A DNA stretch of 40,507 nucleotides from Paludibacteraceae bacterium (GTDB taxonomy: Bacteria > Bacteroidota > Bacteroidia > Bacteroidales > Paludibacteraceae), in NCBI GenBank assembly GCA_017961765.1, contig JAGCWQ010000099.1, positions 1 through 40,507 on the forward strand, read 5' to 3'. The first letter of the stretch is position 1. Each line of letters opens with the position of its first letter. Below the pieces are notes generated by a model. The model was not told where the DNA came from and searched no databases. It saw only the letters and a list, made by a program, of their open reading frames with translations. Positions 9,542-17,033 of the stretch are shown here, in pieces. A program made the translations under genes and the position numbers.

Positions 9542-11734
9542 ATGATGAGAAAAAGTATATGTAAGTGGTTGTTGACGGGATTGTCTTGTTTCGCTTCTTT
9601 GTCGGCACAAGAGGCTAATACGTTATATTTCATAGAGAAAAATCCCGTTAGGCATCAGTTGAATCCTGCCTATCAGCCCGAGGGGAAGTTGTATGTCGGT
9701 ATGCCGGGACTCTCTTCCTTGAATTTCAGTGTGGGTAACAACTGTTTGACGTTTGAAGATCTTTTCCAAGGGAAAACTATTGATGGCGAGAAGCAGACGG
9801 TCTCCTTCTTGAGCCGTTACGCAGATGATGGAATAGACCATTTCTTGGGTGCCTTAGATAGTAAATTGCGGATATATACCGATTATAATTGGATGTTGCT
9901 CTCTTTTGGCTATCGGATCAAGGAGAAACATTATGTCACGTTCGGACTCTCGAACAGGGCGGATGTACAGGTGACAATACCGAAAGCCCTTCCAGAGGTG
10001 CTTTTGAAAGGAAATCCAGATGTGGATGCTTGTAAATCGTTTGACATAGAGGACCTTTTCTTCGAATCGACCCTTTATTCAGAGTTGGCTTTCGGTTATT
10101 CTCAGGCCTATAACGAGAAGTTCACTTTCGGTGCTAAGTATAAATTCCTTTTGGGACATGCCAATACCCGTACCCATTTCGATGATTTAAGTCTGACGAT
10201 AAGTAAGGATGAATGGAAGTTGACAGGCGATGGCTCAATCGATATGTCTGTTCCGACGATGGAGATAACGGAGAACGAGGATGGTACGATAGACGAATTA
10301 GAGTTCTCTGACGGTTCCTTTTCCGACTTTTTCGGACCTTCGGGTTTTGGATCTGCTCTCGATTTGGGTGTCACTTATAAGGTGTTGCCAGAGTTGGAAC
10401 TTTCTGCCAGCGTGTTGGACTTGGGATTCCTCCATTGGAGCAGAAATCTTCATTCCTTGCAGAAAAAGACGGACTTCGTTTTCGATGGAGTTGTCTATCG
10501 GATAGAAGATCGTGATACGGTCGATTATTTTGATGAGTATGAGGAGATTTTAGACCACATGTACACCGTGAAGAGTGCTGATTCCTATACTACTTGGCTG
10601 ACTTCCAAGGTATTGCTTGCGGCAGAGTATGGATTTTGGGACAACAAGATGACCTTAGGACTCTTATCAAAGAGTTCTATCTTAAAGCAGCGGATATACG
10701 AGGAGTTGATGTTTTCGGCCAATGTTAAGCCTTGGCGGATTTTCTCTACTTCGTTGAGCTACTCCGTCTTGGATGGAGAATGGCATAATTTAGGATTGGC
10801 CACCAATTTCAATTTCGGTCCTGTGAACTATTTTCTTGCCATGGATCGACTTCCGCTTAAGTATGCTACGGGTGGAGGCATGATAATTCCGACCAAAACG
10901 CAGGGAGCCAATTTTTCCATGGGCTTGAATTATGTCTTTGGTTATAAGCCGAAGAAGGATTTGCCGGCAGAGAAAATTGATAGTTTGACCAAGATTGACA
11001 TAAATCCGAAAGTGAAGGAAGAACTCCCTAAACAAGTGGAGGAGAAACCTATTAAGGATACGGTAGTCTCTGTTGTCCCTGACACGGTGGCTGTTGTCGC
11101 ACCAGACACGGTTGCCAAAGTGGTAGTGGATACGGTTCCGGTGCCTGCTGATACGGTTGCCAAGGCGGTAGTGGATACGGTTCCGGTTCCAGTGCCGGCT
11201 TCTGATACGGTTGTCAAAGTCGTAGTGGATACGGTGGCCAAAGTTCTCCCTGATACGGTGGCCAAGGTTGTAAAGGATACCGTAGCCAAGGTGCCTGTAG
11301 ATACAGTGACAAAGGAGCTTCTTGATACGCTCGACAAGAAGGCGTTGGAGATGGCATCCGCTTCAGGACAAGCAGGTGAATTGATTCCGGAGGCTTTGTA
11401 TGGCGTTCGTTACTCGCAGGATGGACATTTGATGTTATTGGACGCTTCTTGCTATCCTTTGTTGGAGAAGATTGCCAAACGCATGAAGGCGGAGCCTGAC
11501 CTTAAGTTGTTGATACGGGTTCATTACTTCTTGGATGAGAGAGGCGAGGAGTATAGCCGATTCGTTTCGAAAGAGCGTGCAAGGTTGGTACGTGGTTATT
11601 TCGTAGAGCAGGATATCTCTATCGCCAGATTTGAGGTAGTAGGGGTCGGTGCTGAAGAACCGATTACCACGAATGCAACGGAGCAAGGACGGAAGAAGAA
11701 TTGCCGTTCGGAGTTGCGCTACATCAAAGAGTAG
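9542..11734 (+). CDS. Outer-membrane protein (DUF5723-like) with Val/Pro-rich linker and C-terminal OmpA-like domain
   Basis: 730 aa. A signal peptide (ending near SLSAQ) is followed by about 470 residues of beta-rich sequence starting with the pattern IEKNPVRHQLNPAYQPEGK, typical of DUF5723/PorP-like outer-membrane barrels of Bacteroidetes. Residues about 503-600 are a linker made of twelve DTV- or DTL-headed units (DTVAKVVV, DTVPVPA and variants). The last about 115 residues look like an OmpA peptidoglycan-binding domain (SKERARLVRGYFVEQ, then VVGVGAEEPI and a GRKKNCRSEL end). The role is probably to tether the outer membrane to the wall. The linker DNA (about 11060-11340) is itself repetitive. 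Family confident, detailed function unknown. Confidence 0.8.
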   Translation: MMRKSICKWLLTGLSCFASLSAQEANTLYFIEKNPVRHQLNPAYQPEGKLYVGMPGLSSLNFSVGNNCLTFEDLFQGKTIDGEKQTVSFLSRYADDGIDHFLGALDSKLRIYTDYNWMLLSFGYRIKEKHYVTFGLSNRADVQVTIPKALPEVLLKGNPDVDACKSFDIEDLFFESTLYSELAFGYSQAYNEKFTFGAKYKFLLGHANTRTHFDDLSLTISKDEWKLTGDGSIDMSVPTMEITENEDGTIDELEFSDGSFSDFFGPSGFGSALDLGVTYKVLPELELSASVLDLGFLHWSRNLHSLQKKTDFVFDGVVYRIEDRDTVDYFDEYEEILDHMYTVKSADSYTTWLTSKVLLAAEYGFWDNKMTLGLLSKSSILKQRIYEELMFSANVKPWRIFSTSLSYSVLDGEWHNLGLATNFNFGPVNYFLAMDRLPLKYATGGGMIIPTKTQGANFSMGLNYVFGYKPKKDLPAEKIDSLTKIDINPKVKEELPKQVEEKPIKDTVVSVVPDTVAVVAPDTVAKVVVDTVPVPADTVAKAVVDTVPVPVPASDTVVKVVVDTVAKVLPDTVAKVVKDTVAKVPVDTVTKELLDTLDKKALEMASASGQAGELIPEALYGVRYSQDGHLMLLDASCYPLLEKIAKRMKAEPDLKLLIRVHYFLDERGEEYSRFVSKERARLVRGYFVEQDISIARFEVVGVGAEEPITTNATEQGRKKNCRSELRYIKE

Positions 11735-11763
11735 TAGGATTTTCTTGAACTTGCTGAATGGAT

Positions 11764-11794
11764 GTTGCTTGCGTCGTTTTTTTATGTAATTTTG
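11764..11794 (+). promoter_or_regulatory. Bacteroidetes-type promoter of rpiB
   Basis: A -7 box TAATTTTG (11787-11794) fits TAnnTTTG exactly. A GTTG at 11764-11767 sits exactly 19 bases upstream and matches the -33 TTTG box at three of four bases. The start codon follows 15 bases after the -7 box, giving a very short leader. Confidence 0.7.
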
Positions 11795-11809
11795 CAAAAA
11801 AATTAGCAA

Positions 11810-12259
11810 ATGAAGGCATTAAATGAACTGACAATTGGCATTTGTAATGACCATGCAGGAGTTGAGGTTAAGAACTATTTGATAGAGCAGCTCAAGCAAG
11901 AGGTGAAGGCGTTCAAGAATTTTGGAACTGACACGACGGATAGCTGTGATTATCCCGATTATGCACACCCGATGGCATTGTCTGTGGAGAAGGGCGAGTG
12001 TGATTTGGGTATAGCTATATGCGGAACGGGCAACGGCATTAGCATGACCTGCAATAAGCATCAGGGCATACGGGCGGCTCTCTCTTGGGAAGTGGAGATT
12101 GCCAAGTTGGCTCGCGAACACAACAATGCCAATGTGGTGGGTATCCCTGCTCGTTTTATCTCTAAGGAGAAGGCGTTGGAGATTGTCCGTGCTTTCTTGA
12201 CGACAGACTTTGAAGGTGGTCGCCATGAACGTAGGGTGAATAAGATCCCTGTAAAATAA
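11810..12259 (+). CDS. rpiB: Ribose-5-phosphate isomerase B
   Basis: 149 aa, the usual length for the RpiB/LacAB family, which interconverts ribose 5-phosphate and ribulose 5-phosphate in the pentose phosphate pathway (cytoplasm). The phosphate and active-site motif reads IAICGTGNGISM with the catalytic Cys at 71 and Thr73, followed by NKHQGIRAAL. The His of AREHNNANV (104) is the expected second active-site residue. Its own promoter lies directly upstream and a hairpin terminator downstream, so it is probably a single-gene transcript. Neighbouring genes give no clue to a special role; some family members act on allose or galactose phosphates, but the motifs here fit the ribose enzyme. Confidence 0.93.
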   Translation: MKALNELTIGICNDHAGVEVKNYLIEQLKQEVKAFKNFGTDTTDSCDYPDYAHPMALSVEKGECDLGIAICGTGNGISMTCNKHQGIRAALSWEVEIAKLAREHNNANVVGIPARFISKEKALEIVRAFLTTDFEGGRHERRVNKIPVK

Positions 12260-12295
12260 AGGATCGTTTTTACGTATTACTATACAAGCAATAAG

Positions 12296-12329
12296 AATAG
12301 CCATGGGGAACTCATGGCTATTTTTTTAT
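12296..12329 (+). terminator. Rho-independent terminator of rpiB
   Basis: A perfect 10-bp stem, AATAGCCATG (12296-12305) with CATGGCTATT (12313-12322), has a 7-base loop. The 3' arm runs into a T tract (12321-12327). It lies 36 bases after the rpiB stop. Confidence 0.85.
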
Positions 12330-12382
12330 TCGAGGATTGGTGCAATGGGTTTCTCGTTGTGGAGACGCAATGCATTGCTTCC

Positions 12383-12796
12383 CTACGGCATCAACACAAC
12401 GGCCTGAATTGTCGATGAAGGCACGGCAACCGAGTCCCACATTATCGTAACGTCTCCGGACAGCGATTCTGCCCATTCGCAAAACGTTTGCAGTTCCGAC
12501 ATCAATAAGGGCGCTGTTTCCGGGACGAAGAAACAGACATAAGCATGGCCAAGGTTTCTCTCTTTGCTATGTTCATTCATTTGCTCCACCAAGCGATTCA
12601 TTCTACATTCTTTGTCTGTATCTGTGGAGAGAACGAAAGCATGCAATTCCCCACCATCTTTGAACATATCCTTGACCTCCTCGTCATCGACGCACATCAG
12701 CACATCCTCCGCAAGAAGGGCATTCCCTTCGCTAATTTTCCTCCATAGGGACATTCCAGTCTTCTTGTTGTTTAAAATAATCACCTCTTTCCTCAT
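12383..12796 (-). CDS. Small protein of unknown function, possible FtsZ C-terminal-like fold
   Basis: 137 aa, no signal peptide or membrane segment. The ATG at 12796 gives MRKEVIILNN. The second half (about residues 50-137) has a strand-helix-strand order: a strand HAFVLST, a helix around RMNRLVEQMNEH, a strand HAYVCFFV, a helix LMSELQTFCEWAES, then DVTIMWDSVAVPSSTIQAVV. The last part is reminiscent of the end of FtsZ (x-IIWG-x-x-x-D-x-x-L-x-x-x-I-x-V-T-V-I-A), but there is no GTPase domain and the likeness is only visual. The base composition is like the core genome, not like the AT-rich block that follows upstream. Treat as hypothetical. Confidence 0.7.
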   Translation of the reverse strand: MRKEVIILNNKKTGMSLWRKISEGNALLAEDVLMCVDDEEVKDMFKDGGELHAFVLSTDTDKECRMNRLVEQMNEHSKERNLGHAYVCFFVPETAPLLMSELQTFCEWAESLSGDVTIMWDSVAVPSSTIQAVVLMP

Positions 12797-12831
12797 AGCG
12801 TTTGAAATATTATTCAGTCATTTTTGTGCAA

Positions 12832-12867
12832 AGAAAAAATGACCTCTGCTGTATGGGGGCAGAGGTC
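12832..12867 (-). terminator. Terminator of the AT-rich accessory block
   Basis: Read on the minus strand, GACCTCTGC pairs with GCAGAGGTC (arms 12859-12867 and 12841-12849, 9 bp) and is followed by ATTTTTTC. It lies 25 bases after the stop of the last gene of the block. Confidence 0.8.
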
Positions 12868-12892
12868 GGGGGGAATGAGAGCACGATAAAAT

Positions 12893-13660
12893 TTATTTCT
12901 TTATCCAATATTCTCTCAAGAGACGTTCAAATTTTTGCTTGCCGTTTCCAGTTTTATAATTCCACCATCCTGCAGGGTGTGATGGGTGATTAACAAATTC
13001 TATTCGCACATTTATTTCTCCCGTTAGTTCAAAACAGTTTCCAAAATCCCTAAACGAATTTTTATTACCACATGCCTTGATATAGTTTCTAAATTCATCA
13101 TATGCATATTTGCTTATAAAAATCACAATGTCTGGCTTGGCTGTTTCGATAATGCCACATAATGCAATCCCAGCAACATCACGATCTATTTGTGCGCAAT
13201 CTTTTTTAAATGTTAAGTTCTTCTTTCCTCTCACTACTTTAACAGTTGCAGGACGCAGAAAGTAGTTATAAAACATTGCTTCGTCGAAGATGCGTTCACA
13301 ATGAATACCATTAGATACCGCATTCATTGAATCCCGTAATCTATCAAATGGCGGATATTTCGCTTTCCAATTACTGACTTTTACTTTGTATTCCTCTGGT
13401 TCTTTTCCTGTAGTTGGAATTAGATGCTGTCTATCCTCACCTTGATACCACGCTTCTGGATTCTTAAAAACACTCTTATATACACTTTCCGCTTCATCTT
13501 CAAAATAGTTACTTTCTGCAACAATTAACAACCTGCTATGATTCTCTGATGACCAAAATATTTCATCTGTACACGCAGGAATTAATTCAGGGAATCTAAC
13601 AAAAATACCTTCTTTGACGATTCCACCTCTACCAATCTTGTCATACTTTTCTGTTGCCAT
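12893..13660 (-). CDS. Uracil-DNA-glycosylase-superfamily-like protein
   Basis: 255 aa, cytoplasmic. The order of motifs resembles the UDG fold: an early strand SRLLIVAESNYF (residues 42-53, where UDGs have a GxxPG or related water-activating motif), PPFDRLRDS, an aromatic motif DEAMFYNYFLRP (126-137), a strand KPDIVIFISKYAYDEF (175-190) and a late FVNHPSHPAGWW (222-233), matching the HPS-type DNA-minor-groove motif. The typical catalytic Asp/Asn context is not obvious, so enzymatic activity on uracil cannot be claimed. It is the last gene of the AT-rich block, 28 bases after the small repeat protein, and is followed by a terminator. An alternative is a SMUG/UDG-like defence effector or a DNA-binding protein. 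Confidence 0.6.
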   Translation of the reverse strand: MATEKYDKIGRGGIVKEGIFVRFPELIPACTDEIFWSSENHSRLLIVAESNYFEDEAESVYKSVFKNPEAWYQGEDRQHLIPTTGKEPEEYKVKVSNWKAKYPPFDRLRDSMNAVSNGIHCERIFDEAMFYNYFLRPATVKVVRGKKNLTFKKDCAQIDRDVAGIALCGIIETAKPDIVIFISKYAYDEFRNYIKACGNKNSFRDFGNCFELTGEINVRIEFVNHPSHPAGWWNYKTGNGKQKFERLLREYWIKK

Positions 13661-13688
13661 TTTTTTGATTTTCAGTTAATTAATCTTA

Positions 13689-13994
13689 TTAAATCCAACG
13701 ATGACTGATTTCTTTAAACCTCGTATCACGAGTGTAAATTTGGTTATTTTTTGTAAAATTCACAATGTGCCCTACTGCATTTCGGAATTCACCGACGCTG
13801 GTTTTCCATTCATGCGCAATTTCTTTCAATCGATCGTCAACAGTGAAGAATTGGTTGTTTTTTTCGAATAACAGAAACTCGTCAGTAAAATCAACCAAAT
13901 CACCTAAATTGTTCTTCCAATCGTGAGCAATTTCCTTACCCAGTTCATTAAAAACAACATACTGATTGTTCTTAAACATTACGTCTGCAATCAT
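13689..13994 (-). CDS. Small protein with three internal repeats
   Basis: 101 aa from the ATG at 13994 (an upstream TTG would add 10 residues). The sequence is three copies of one unit: NNQYVVFNELGKEIAHDW, NNQFFTVDDRLKEIAHEW and NNQIYTRDTRFKEISHRW, separated by about 20 residues ending in GDLVDFT, GEFRNAVGHIVNFT and so on. The unit (strand, turn, strand, His-x-Trp) looks like a short beta-repeat, perhaps blades of a propeller or a sensor built by oligomerisation. No family recognised. It lies between the nuclease and the second UDG-like gene, in the same orientation, and may be a partner of one of them. Confidence 0.6.
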   Translation of the reverse strand: MIADVMFKNNQYVVFNELGKEIAHDWKNNLGDLVDFTDEFLLFEKNNQFFTVDDRLKEIAHEWKTSVGEFRNAVGHIVNFTKNNQIYTRDTRFKEISHRWI

Positions 13995-14078
13995 TTTAGT
14001 AACCCTGATTCGTGACGGGAGCAACTTTTAGTTATTAGTAAAATAAAAAATGTTTCGGCAATTCATATACAGATTTCC

Positions 14079-15284
14079 TTAACCTAGCAGTTTGTTCATC
14101 ATTTCAAAGACATTTTCATCTCTAATTCGTTGGAGTTGGCTTTCTATAAACTTCAACATCTTCCCGTTGACCATATCTCCTATTGTATTAGGTTTATCCC
14201 ATCTCCACCACATACCATCTTCTCCCCACAAATATGTCCATCCAAATGGAAATTCATCAATAGGATTGTCATTCTGCCAAAATTTGTATCCACTATTTGA
14301 GTTTTGGCGAGTCAATGATACAAAACACATGCGATAGCCATCATCATTTGTGTGGCTCTTTACGCCAATTCTAAACTCAATATCCATAATTTGGGGATCG
14401 GAAATGTGAATCCAATTATTATTACTTACGGTTTTAACACCTTCATCACACTTAAAAGTATAGCCGAATGAAACACAGAGCTTCCGAATCTTTTCAATAA
14501 AGTTTTCCCGTATACGTTTATATATCTCATCTTTTTTATTTAAAATCGTAAGTGAGGTTTCTACATTATCATCTGATGTGAGTATGTCTAAAAATTTTTC
14601 ATTGTTTGAAGTGTCCATAATTGAAAGTATATTTTTAAGGGTTGAAATATATTGACGAATTGTTTCTCTAACGATGGGATAAAGAGCAGATACCATCAAG
14701 CATTTGTCGAGCCACTTTAAAATATCATCTTTGTAACTAATGCAAGTAAAGTCAAATTTCTCATCTCCACAAGATTCTTTGCTTGGGGCATCTCCCTCTA
14801 ACGTCAAGTAAAGTAACCTCACTTGCTCATCCTTTAAGTTTAGCTTTGCATAATGATTATACCGAGACATCTGCCTATCTTGATCACACGCATATATTTT
14901 ATTCTCTATGATTATTGTCTGTTTGTTCTGGTCCTGAATAAACAAATCTATGCGTCCTCCAGTTTCTCCATCGTCAGAGATTGAACCAATAAAAAGTTCC
15001 ACCTCAACTTTGGCCGTTTTTGTGTCAAAAATAAATTTATCATTGAAATGCATATTTAACACATCAAGGAATGCTTCCAAAAATTTGTCTCCTAATCCAT
15101 GATCACCATTTGGATTGAGTAATTCGGCGATAAGCGCAGAATGCAGACGGACCTCAGAGGTTTGAAGACCTAGCACGCTAAAAACATTAAAATTGTCTCC
15201 ACGTTTTCTCTTTTCTTCTTGAAGAGTTCTTTCCTCTACAATAATATTAGAAACAGCATGAAGCAATTGATTTAATTCATCCAT
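14079..15284 (-). CDS. PD-(D/E)XK nuclease superfamily protein (PDDEXK_4-like)
   Basis: 401 aa from the ATG at 15284 (a TTG seven codons upstream is less likely). The N-terminal part reads FNVFSVLGLQTSEVRLHSAL then AELLNP, the signature of the PF14281-type family. The nuclease core follows: Asp113 in GRIDLFI, then Glu127 and Lys129 in IIIENKIYA, with a conserved Gln/Arg/Tyr downstream (CDQDRQMSRY). This gives an intact D-(x13)-E-x-K metal site. The C-terminal half (about 260-401) is a separate domain rich in Trp (FGWTYLWGEDGMWWRW) that may recognise DNA or a partner. Family members are common in Bacteroidetes accessory regions. The target (phage DNA, modified DNA or other) is unknown. Confidence 0.8.
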   Translation of the reverse strand: MDELNQLLHAVSNIIVEERTLQEEKRKRGDNFNVFSVLGLQTSEVRLHSALIAELLNPNGDHGLGDKFLEAFLDVLNMHFNDKFIFDTKTAKVEVELFIGSISDDGETGGRIDLFIQDQNKQTIIIENKIYACDQDRQMSRYNHYAKLNLKDEQVRLLYLTLEGDAPSKESCGDEKFDFTCISYKDDILKWLDKCLMVSALYPIVRETIRQYISTLKNILSIMDTSNNEKFLDILTSDDNVETSLTILNKKDEIYKRIRENFIEKIRKLCVSFGYTFKCDEGVKTVSNNNWIHISDPQIMDIEFRIGVKSHTNDDGYRMCFVSLTRQNSNSGYKFWQNDNPIDEFPFGWTYLWGEDGMWWRWDKPNTIGDMVNGKMLKFIESQLQRIRDENVFEMMNKLLG

Positions 15285-15371
15285 ATTTATTGTTTTTTTA
15301 TTCAACTAACATATTTTTACACATGTCATTATCTTTCACAATAATCGGAAAGAGAATAAAATTCAATCATA

Positions 15372-16178
15372 TTATAGTTTGACATTGTTCTTTTCCGCAA
15401 AATCAAGACATAGTTTCACTATTGTTTCAATATAATCATTCACTTTTAAACCTCGTGCCGTAAAATGCTTTGTGTGCAATAAAAGTCTTGGATGTTTACC
15501 AAGAACACAATGATAATTTATCCATTCCTTGTTTTTGTTGGTTTCTCTTCCATCATGAATAAAAGGAATGTTAAAAAGTTCGTCTAGCCTTATGCCATAA
15601 TCCTTAACATAATGACCACAACACATGATGACAATTTGAAAGTTCTGAAAGAATGGATGAGGAAACAGTTCGTTTGTTCTTTTTTCAATAGATTTTTTGG
15701 TGTTTGTTTTATCTATCTGTTTCCGATTTGGTGCATTTTCTGCACTTAGATCAGTAACAAAACAATTCTGAAAAAAATCTATTATTGACGACTTGCGACA
15801 TTTTAAAATTCCTTCAATTATTTTTTGATAATAATACCACGATCTTGAAGTACCACCATTCTTTGGCGAAGGGCTGTTTTTCTGTCCATAATAAGGATAA
15901 AAGGGATTATAATTTGGTCTATCTACCAAATCTTTACAAGGATTTTTATCGGGATCAAATGTGTGTAACCATTCATCCATTTGAGCATGTTCTTTTATTA
16001 TTCTTTGCCATTGAATCTTGTTTTTTTTAATTTCAAGTTCTATCTGCTTGACCTCATCTTTTGGTATGGAAGGCTCACATGCTATAATTAAGATTTTTGA
16101 ATTAGGATTACCACAACCAACTAAACATTCTTTACTTTTTACGGAAAGAAGATCAATAAAATCTTTTGAATACCTCAT
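15372..16178 (-). CDS. Second UDG-fold-like protein
   Basis: 268 aa, start ATG 16178. Residues 21-37 read GCGNPNSKILIIACEPS, a strand-turn motif like the first motif of UDG-superfamily enzymes. Then come NPFYPYYGQKNSP (91-103), TSRSWYYYQKIIEGI (110-124), a central strand HPFFQNFQIVIMCCGHYVKDY (about 174-194) and a late LLLHTKHFT (232-240) in the place of the HPS-type motif. Many aromatic residues line the putative pocket. It is not closely similar to the other UDG-like protein of the block. Function unknown; the fold call rests on motif order alone. It is followed by the nuclease gene after a spacer of 87 bases. Confidence 0.55.
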   Translation of the reverse strand: MRYSKDFIDLLSVKSKECLVGCGNPNSKILIIACEPSIPKDEVKQIELEIKKNKIQWQRIIKEHAQMDEWLHTFDPDKNPCKDLVDRPNYNPFYPYYGQKNSPSPKNGGTSRSWYYYQKIIEGILKCRKSSIIDFFQNCFVTDLSAENAPNRKQIDKTNTKKSIEKRTNELFPHPFFQNFQIVIMCCGHYVKDYGIRLDELFNIPFIHDGRETNKNKEWINYHCVLGKHPRLLLHTKHFTARGLKVNDYIETIVKLCLDFAEKNNVKL

Positions 16179-16210
16179 AATCTATCGTTTTTAATTATAA
16201 CGGGACTTCT

Positions 16211-16471
16211 TTACCGACAACAAAACTGAAATTTGTTTGGAAGTCCTTTCGAATTATTCCCCAGTTGTGTGTTATATGATGATATTGCTGCCAACAGTCT
16301 TGGCTCAGTCCCATGTATTTTGTAACCCCCTTTTGAAATGCGGTTTAGCCATCCGCTCTTCATATAGGCATGCTGACCTCTGGCATCCAATCCATGGTCA
16401 GAAAGCCATGAGCCAAACAATATGGGGTCTCTTGGAGCAGTCTCTAATATATGTTGTTTTGTTGTTGCCAT
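16211..16471 (-). CDS. AbiEi-type antitoxin N-terminal winged-helix domain, truncated
   Basis: 86 aa. It matches the N-terminal DNA-binding domain of type IV antitoxins (AbiEi): ILFGSWLSDHGLDA, then YMKSGWLNRISKGGYKIHG and LAAISSYNTQLG, where full-length proteins have WL-x-x-x-G, SGWL-x-x-I-x-x-G-x-Y and TQLG followed by a GGKTALEL motif. Here the frame ends soon after QLG. The +1 frame of the last 30 bases encodes SFVVGKEVPL before a stop, faintly like the missing motif, so a frameshifted and decayed antitoxin is possible. Alternatively it is a free-standing repressor of the block, whose first gene it is. No AbiEii toxin is present in the window. Confidence 0.65.
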   Translation of the reverse strand: MATTKQHILETAPRDPILFGSWLSDHGLDARGQHAYMKSGWLNRISKGGYKIHGTEPRLLAAISSYNTQLGNNSKGLPNKFQFCCR

Positions 16472-16497
16472 ATTACTAATTTTTGCGAATTCGAAGA

Positions 16498-16516
16498 CAA
16501 AATTATAGCAAAAATA
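16498..16516 (-). promoter_or_regulatory. Two possible -7 boxes for the accessory block
   Basis: Read on the minus strand, TATTTTTG (16509-16516) and TAATTTTG (16498-16505) both fit TAnnTTTG and lie 27-45 bases upstream of the AbiEi-type start codon. No good -33 box is spaced 19 bases upstream of either. Confidence 0.45.
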
Positions 16517-16540
16517 AACTTTTTTACCCCTTAAGAACTT

Positions 16541-17032
16541 TTACAATATCATCATGGCAATCCAAGCACAAGCTTCCGCATCCGCCAGTGCGTGGTGGTG
16601 GTTCTCTAGAATGTAGTCGCAGGCTGCGGCAACGGTGTGGAGTTGGTGGTTCTCCAAATTCGGGAGCACACGGTGGGAGGCTCTGAGCGTGTCGTAGAAC
16701 AGATAGTCGGGATAATCCATCTGGTAGGTGCGGAAGACCGCTTTCAGACAGCCCTCGTCGAACGGACTGTTGTGCGCTACGAGGGGGAGTCCTTTAATCA
16801 TCGGTTCAATCTGCGCCCACACCTTGGGGAAGATGGGTGCCTCTTCCGTGTCCTCTTGGCAGAGTCCGTGGACCTGCGTACACCAATAGTTGTAGTAGTT
16901 CGGCTCGGGGTGGATGAGTGAGTAGAAGGAGTCCACAATCTTGCCGTTTCGTACGATGACGATGCCTACCGAGCAGACCGAAGAACGCTCACCGTTGGCT
17001 GTCTCAAAATCTATTGCTGCAAAGTCTCTCAT
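16541..17032 (-). CDS. DEDDh 3'-5' exonuclease (DnaQ / Pol III epsilon-like)
   Basis: 163 aa, a single exonuclease domain. The DEDDh catalytic set is complete: Asp8 and Glu10 in AAIDFETANGE, Asp92 in AHNSPFDEGCL, and His146 and Asp151 in NHHHALADAEA. This kind of small stand-alone exonuclease removes nucleotides from 3' ends of DNA or RNA. It is distinct from the polymerase-bound epsilon, being short and lacking a C-terminal polymerase-binding tail. Its start lies one base after the WYL-regulator stop, so they form a two-gene operon and the exonuclease is probably controlled by that regulator. Specific substrate unknown. Confidence 0.9.
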   Translation of the reverse strand: MRDFAAIDFETANGERSSVCSVGIVIVRNGKIVDSFYSLIHPEPNYYNYWCTQVHGLCQEDTEEAPIFPKVWAQIEPMIKGLPLVAHNSPFDEGCLKAVFRTYQMDYPDYLFYDTLRASHRVLPNLENHQLHTVAAACDYILENHHHALADAEACAWIAMMIL

Positions 17033-17033
17033 T

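Larger units (their letters stand above)
12893..16516. other. AT-rich accessory block (possible defence island)
   Basis: Five consecutive minus-strand genes differ visibly in base composition from their neighbours. A 60-base sample at 15721-15780 counts 19 G+C (32 percent), against 31 of 60 (52 percent) at 22441-22500 in mnmG. The content is an AbiEi-type fragment, two UDG-fold-like proteins, a PD-(D/E)XK nuclease and a repeat protein, none of them housekeeping. The block starts with a Bacteroidetes -7 box and ends in a terminator. No integrase, tRNA or direct repeats were found at the edges. Horizontal acquisition is inferred from composition and content. Confidence 0.6.

Noticed and set aside
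12545-12842. Plus-strand frames over the 137-aa gene
   Set aside because: Antisense to a better minus-strand frame with a plausible start and strand-helix pattern; no promoter on the plus strand.
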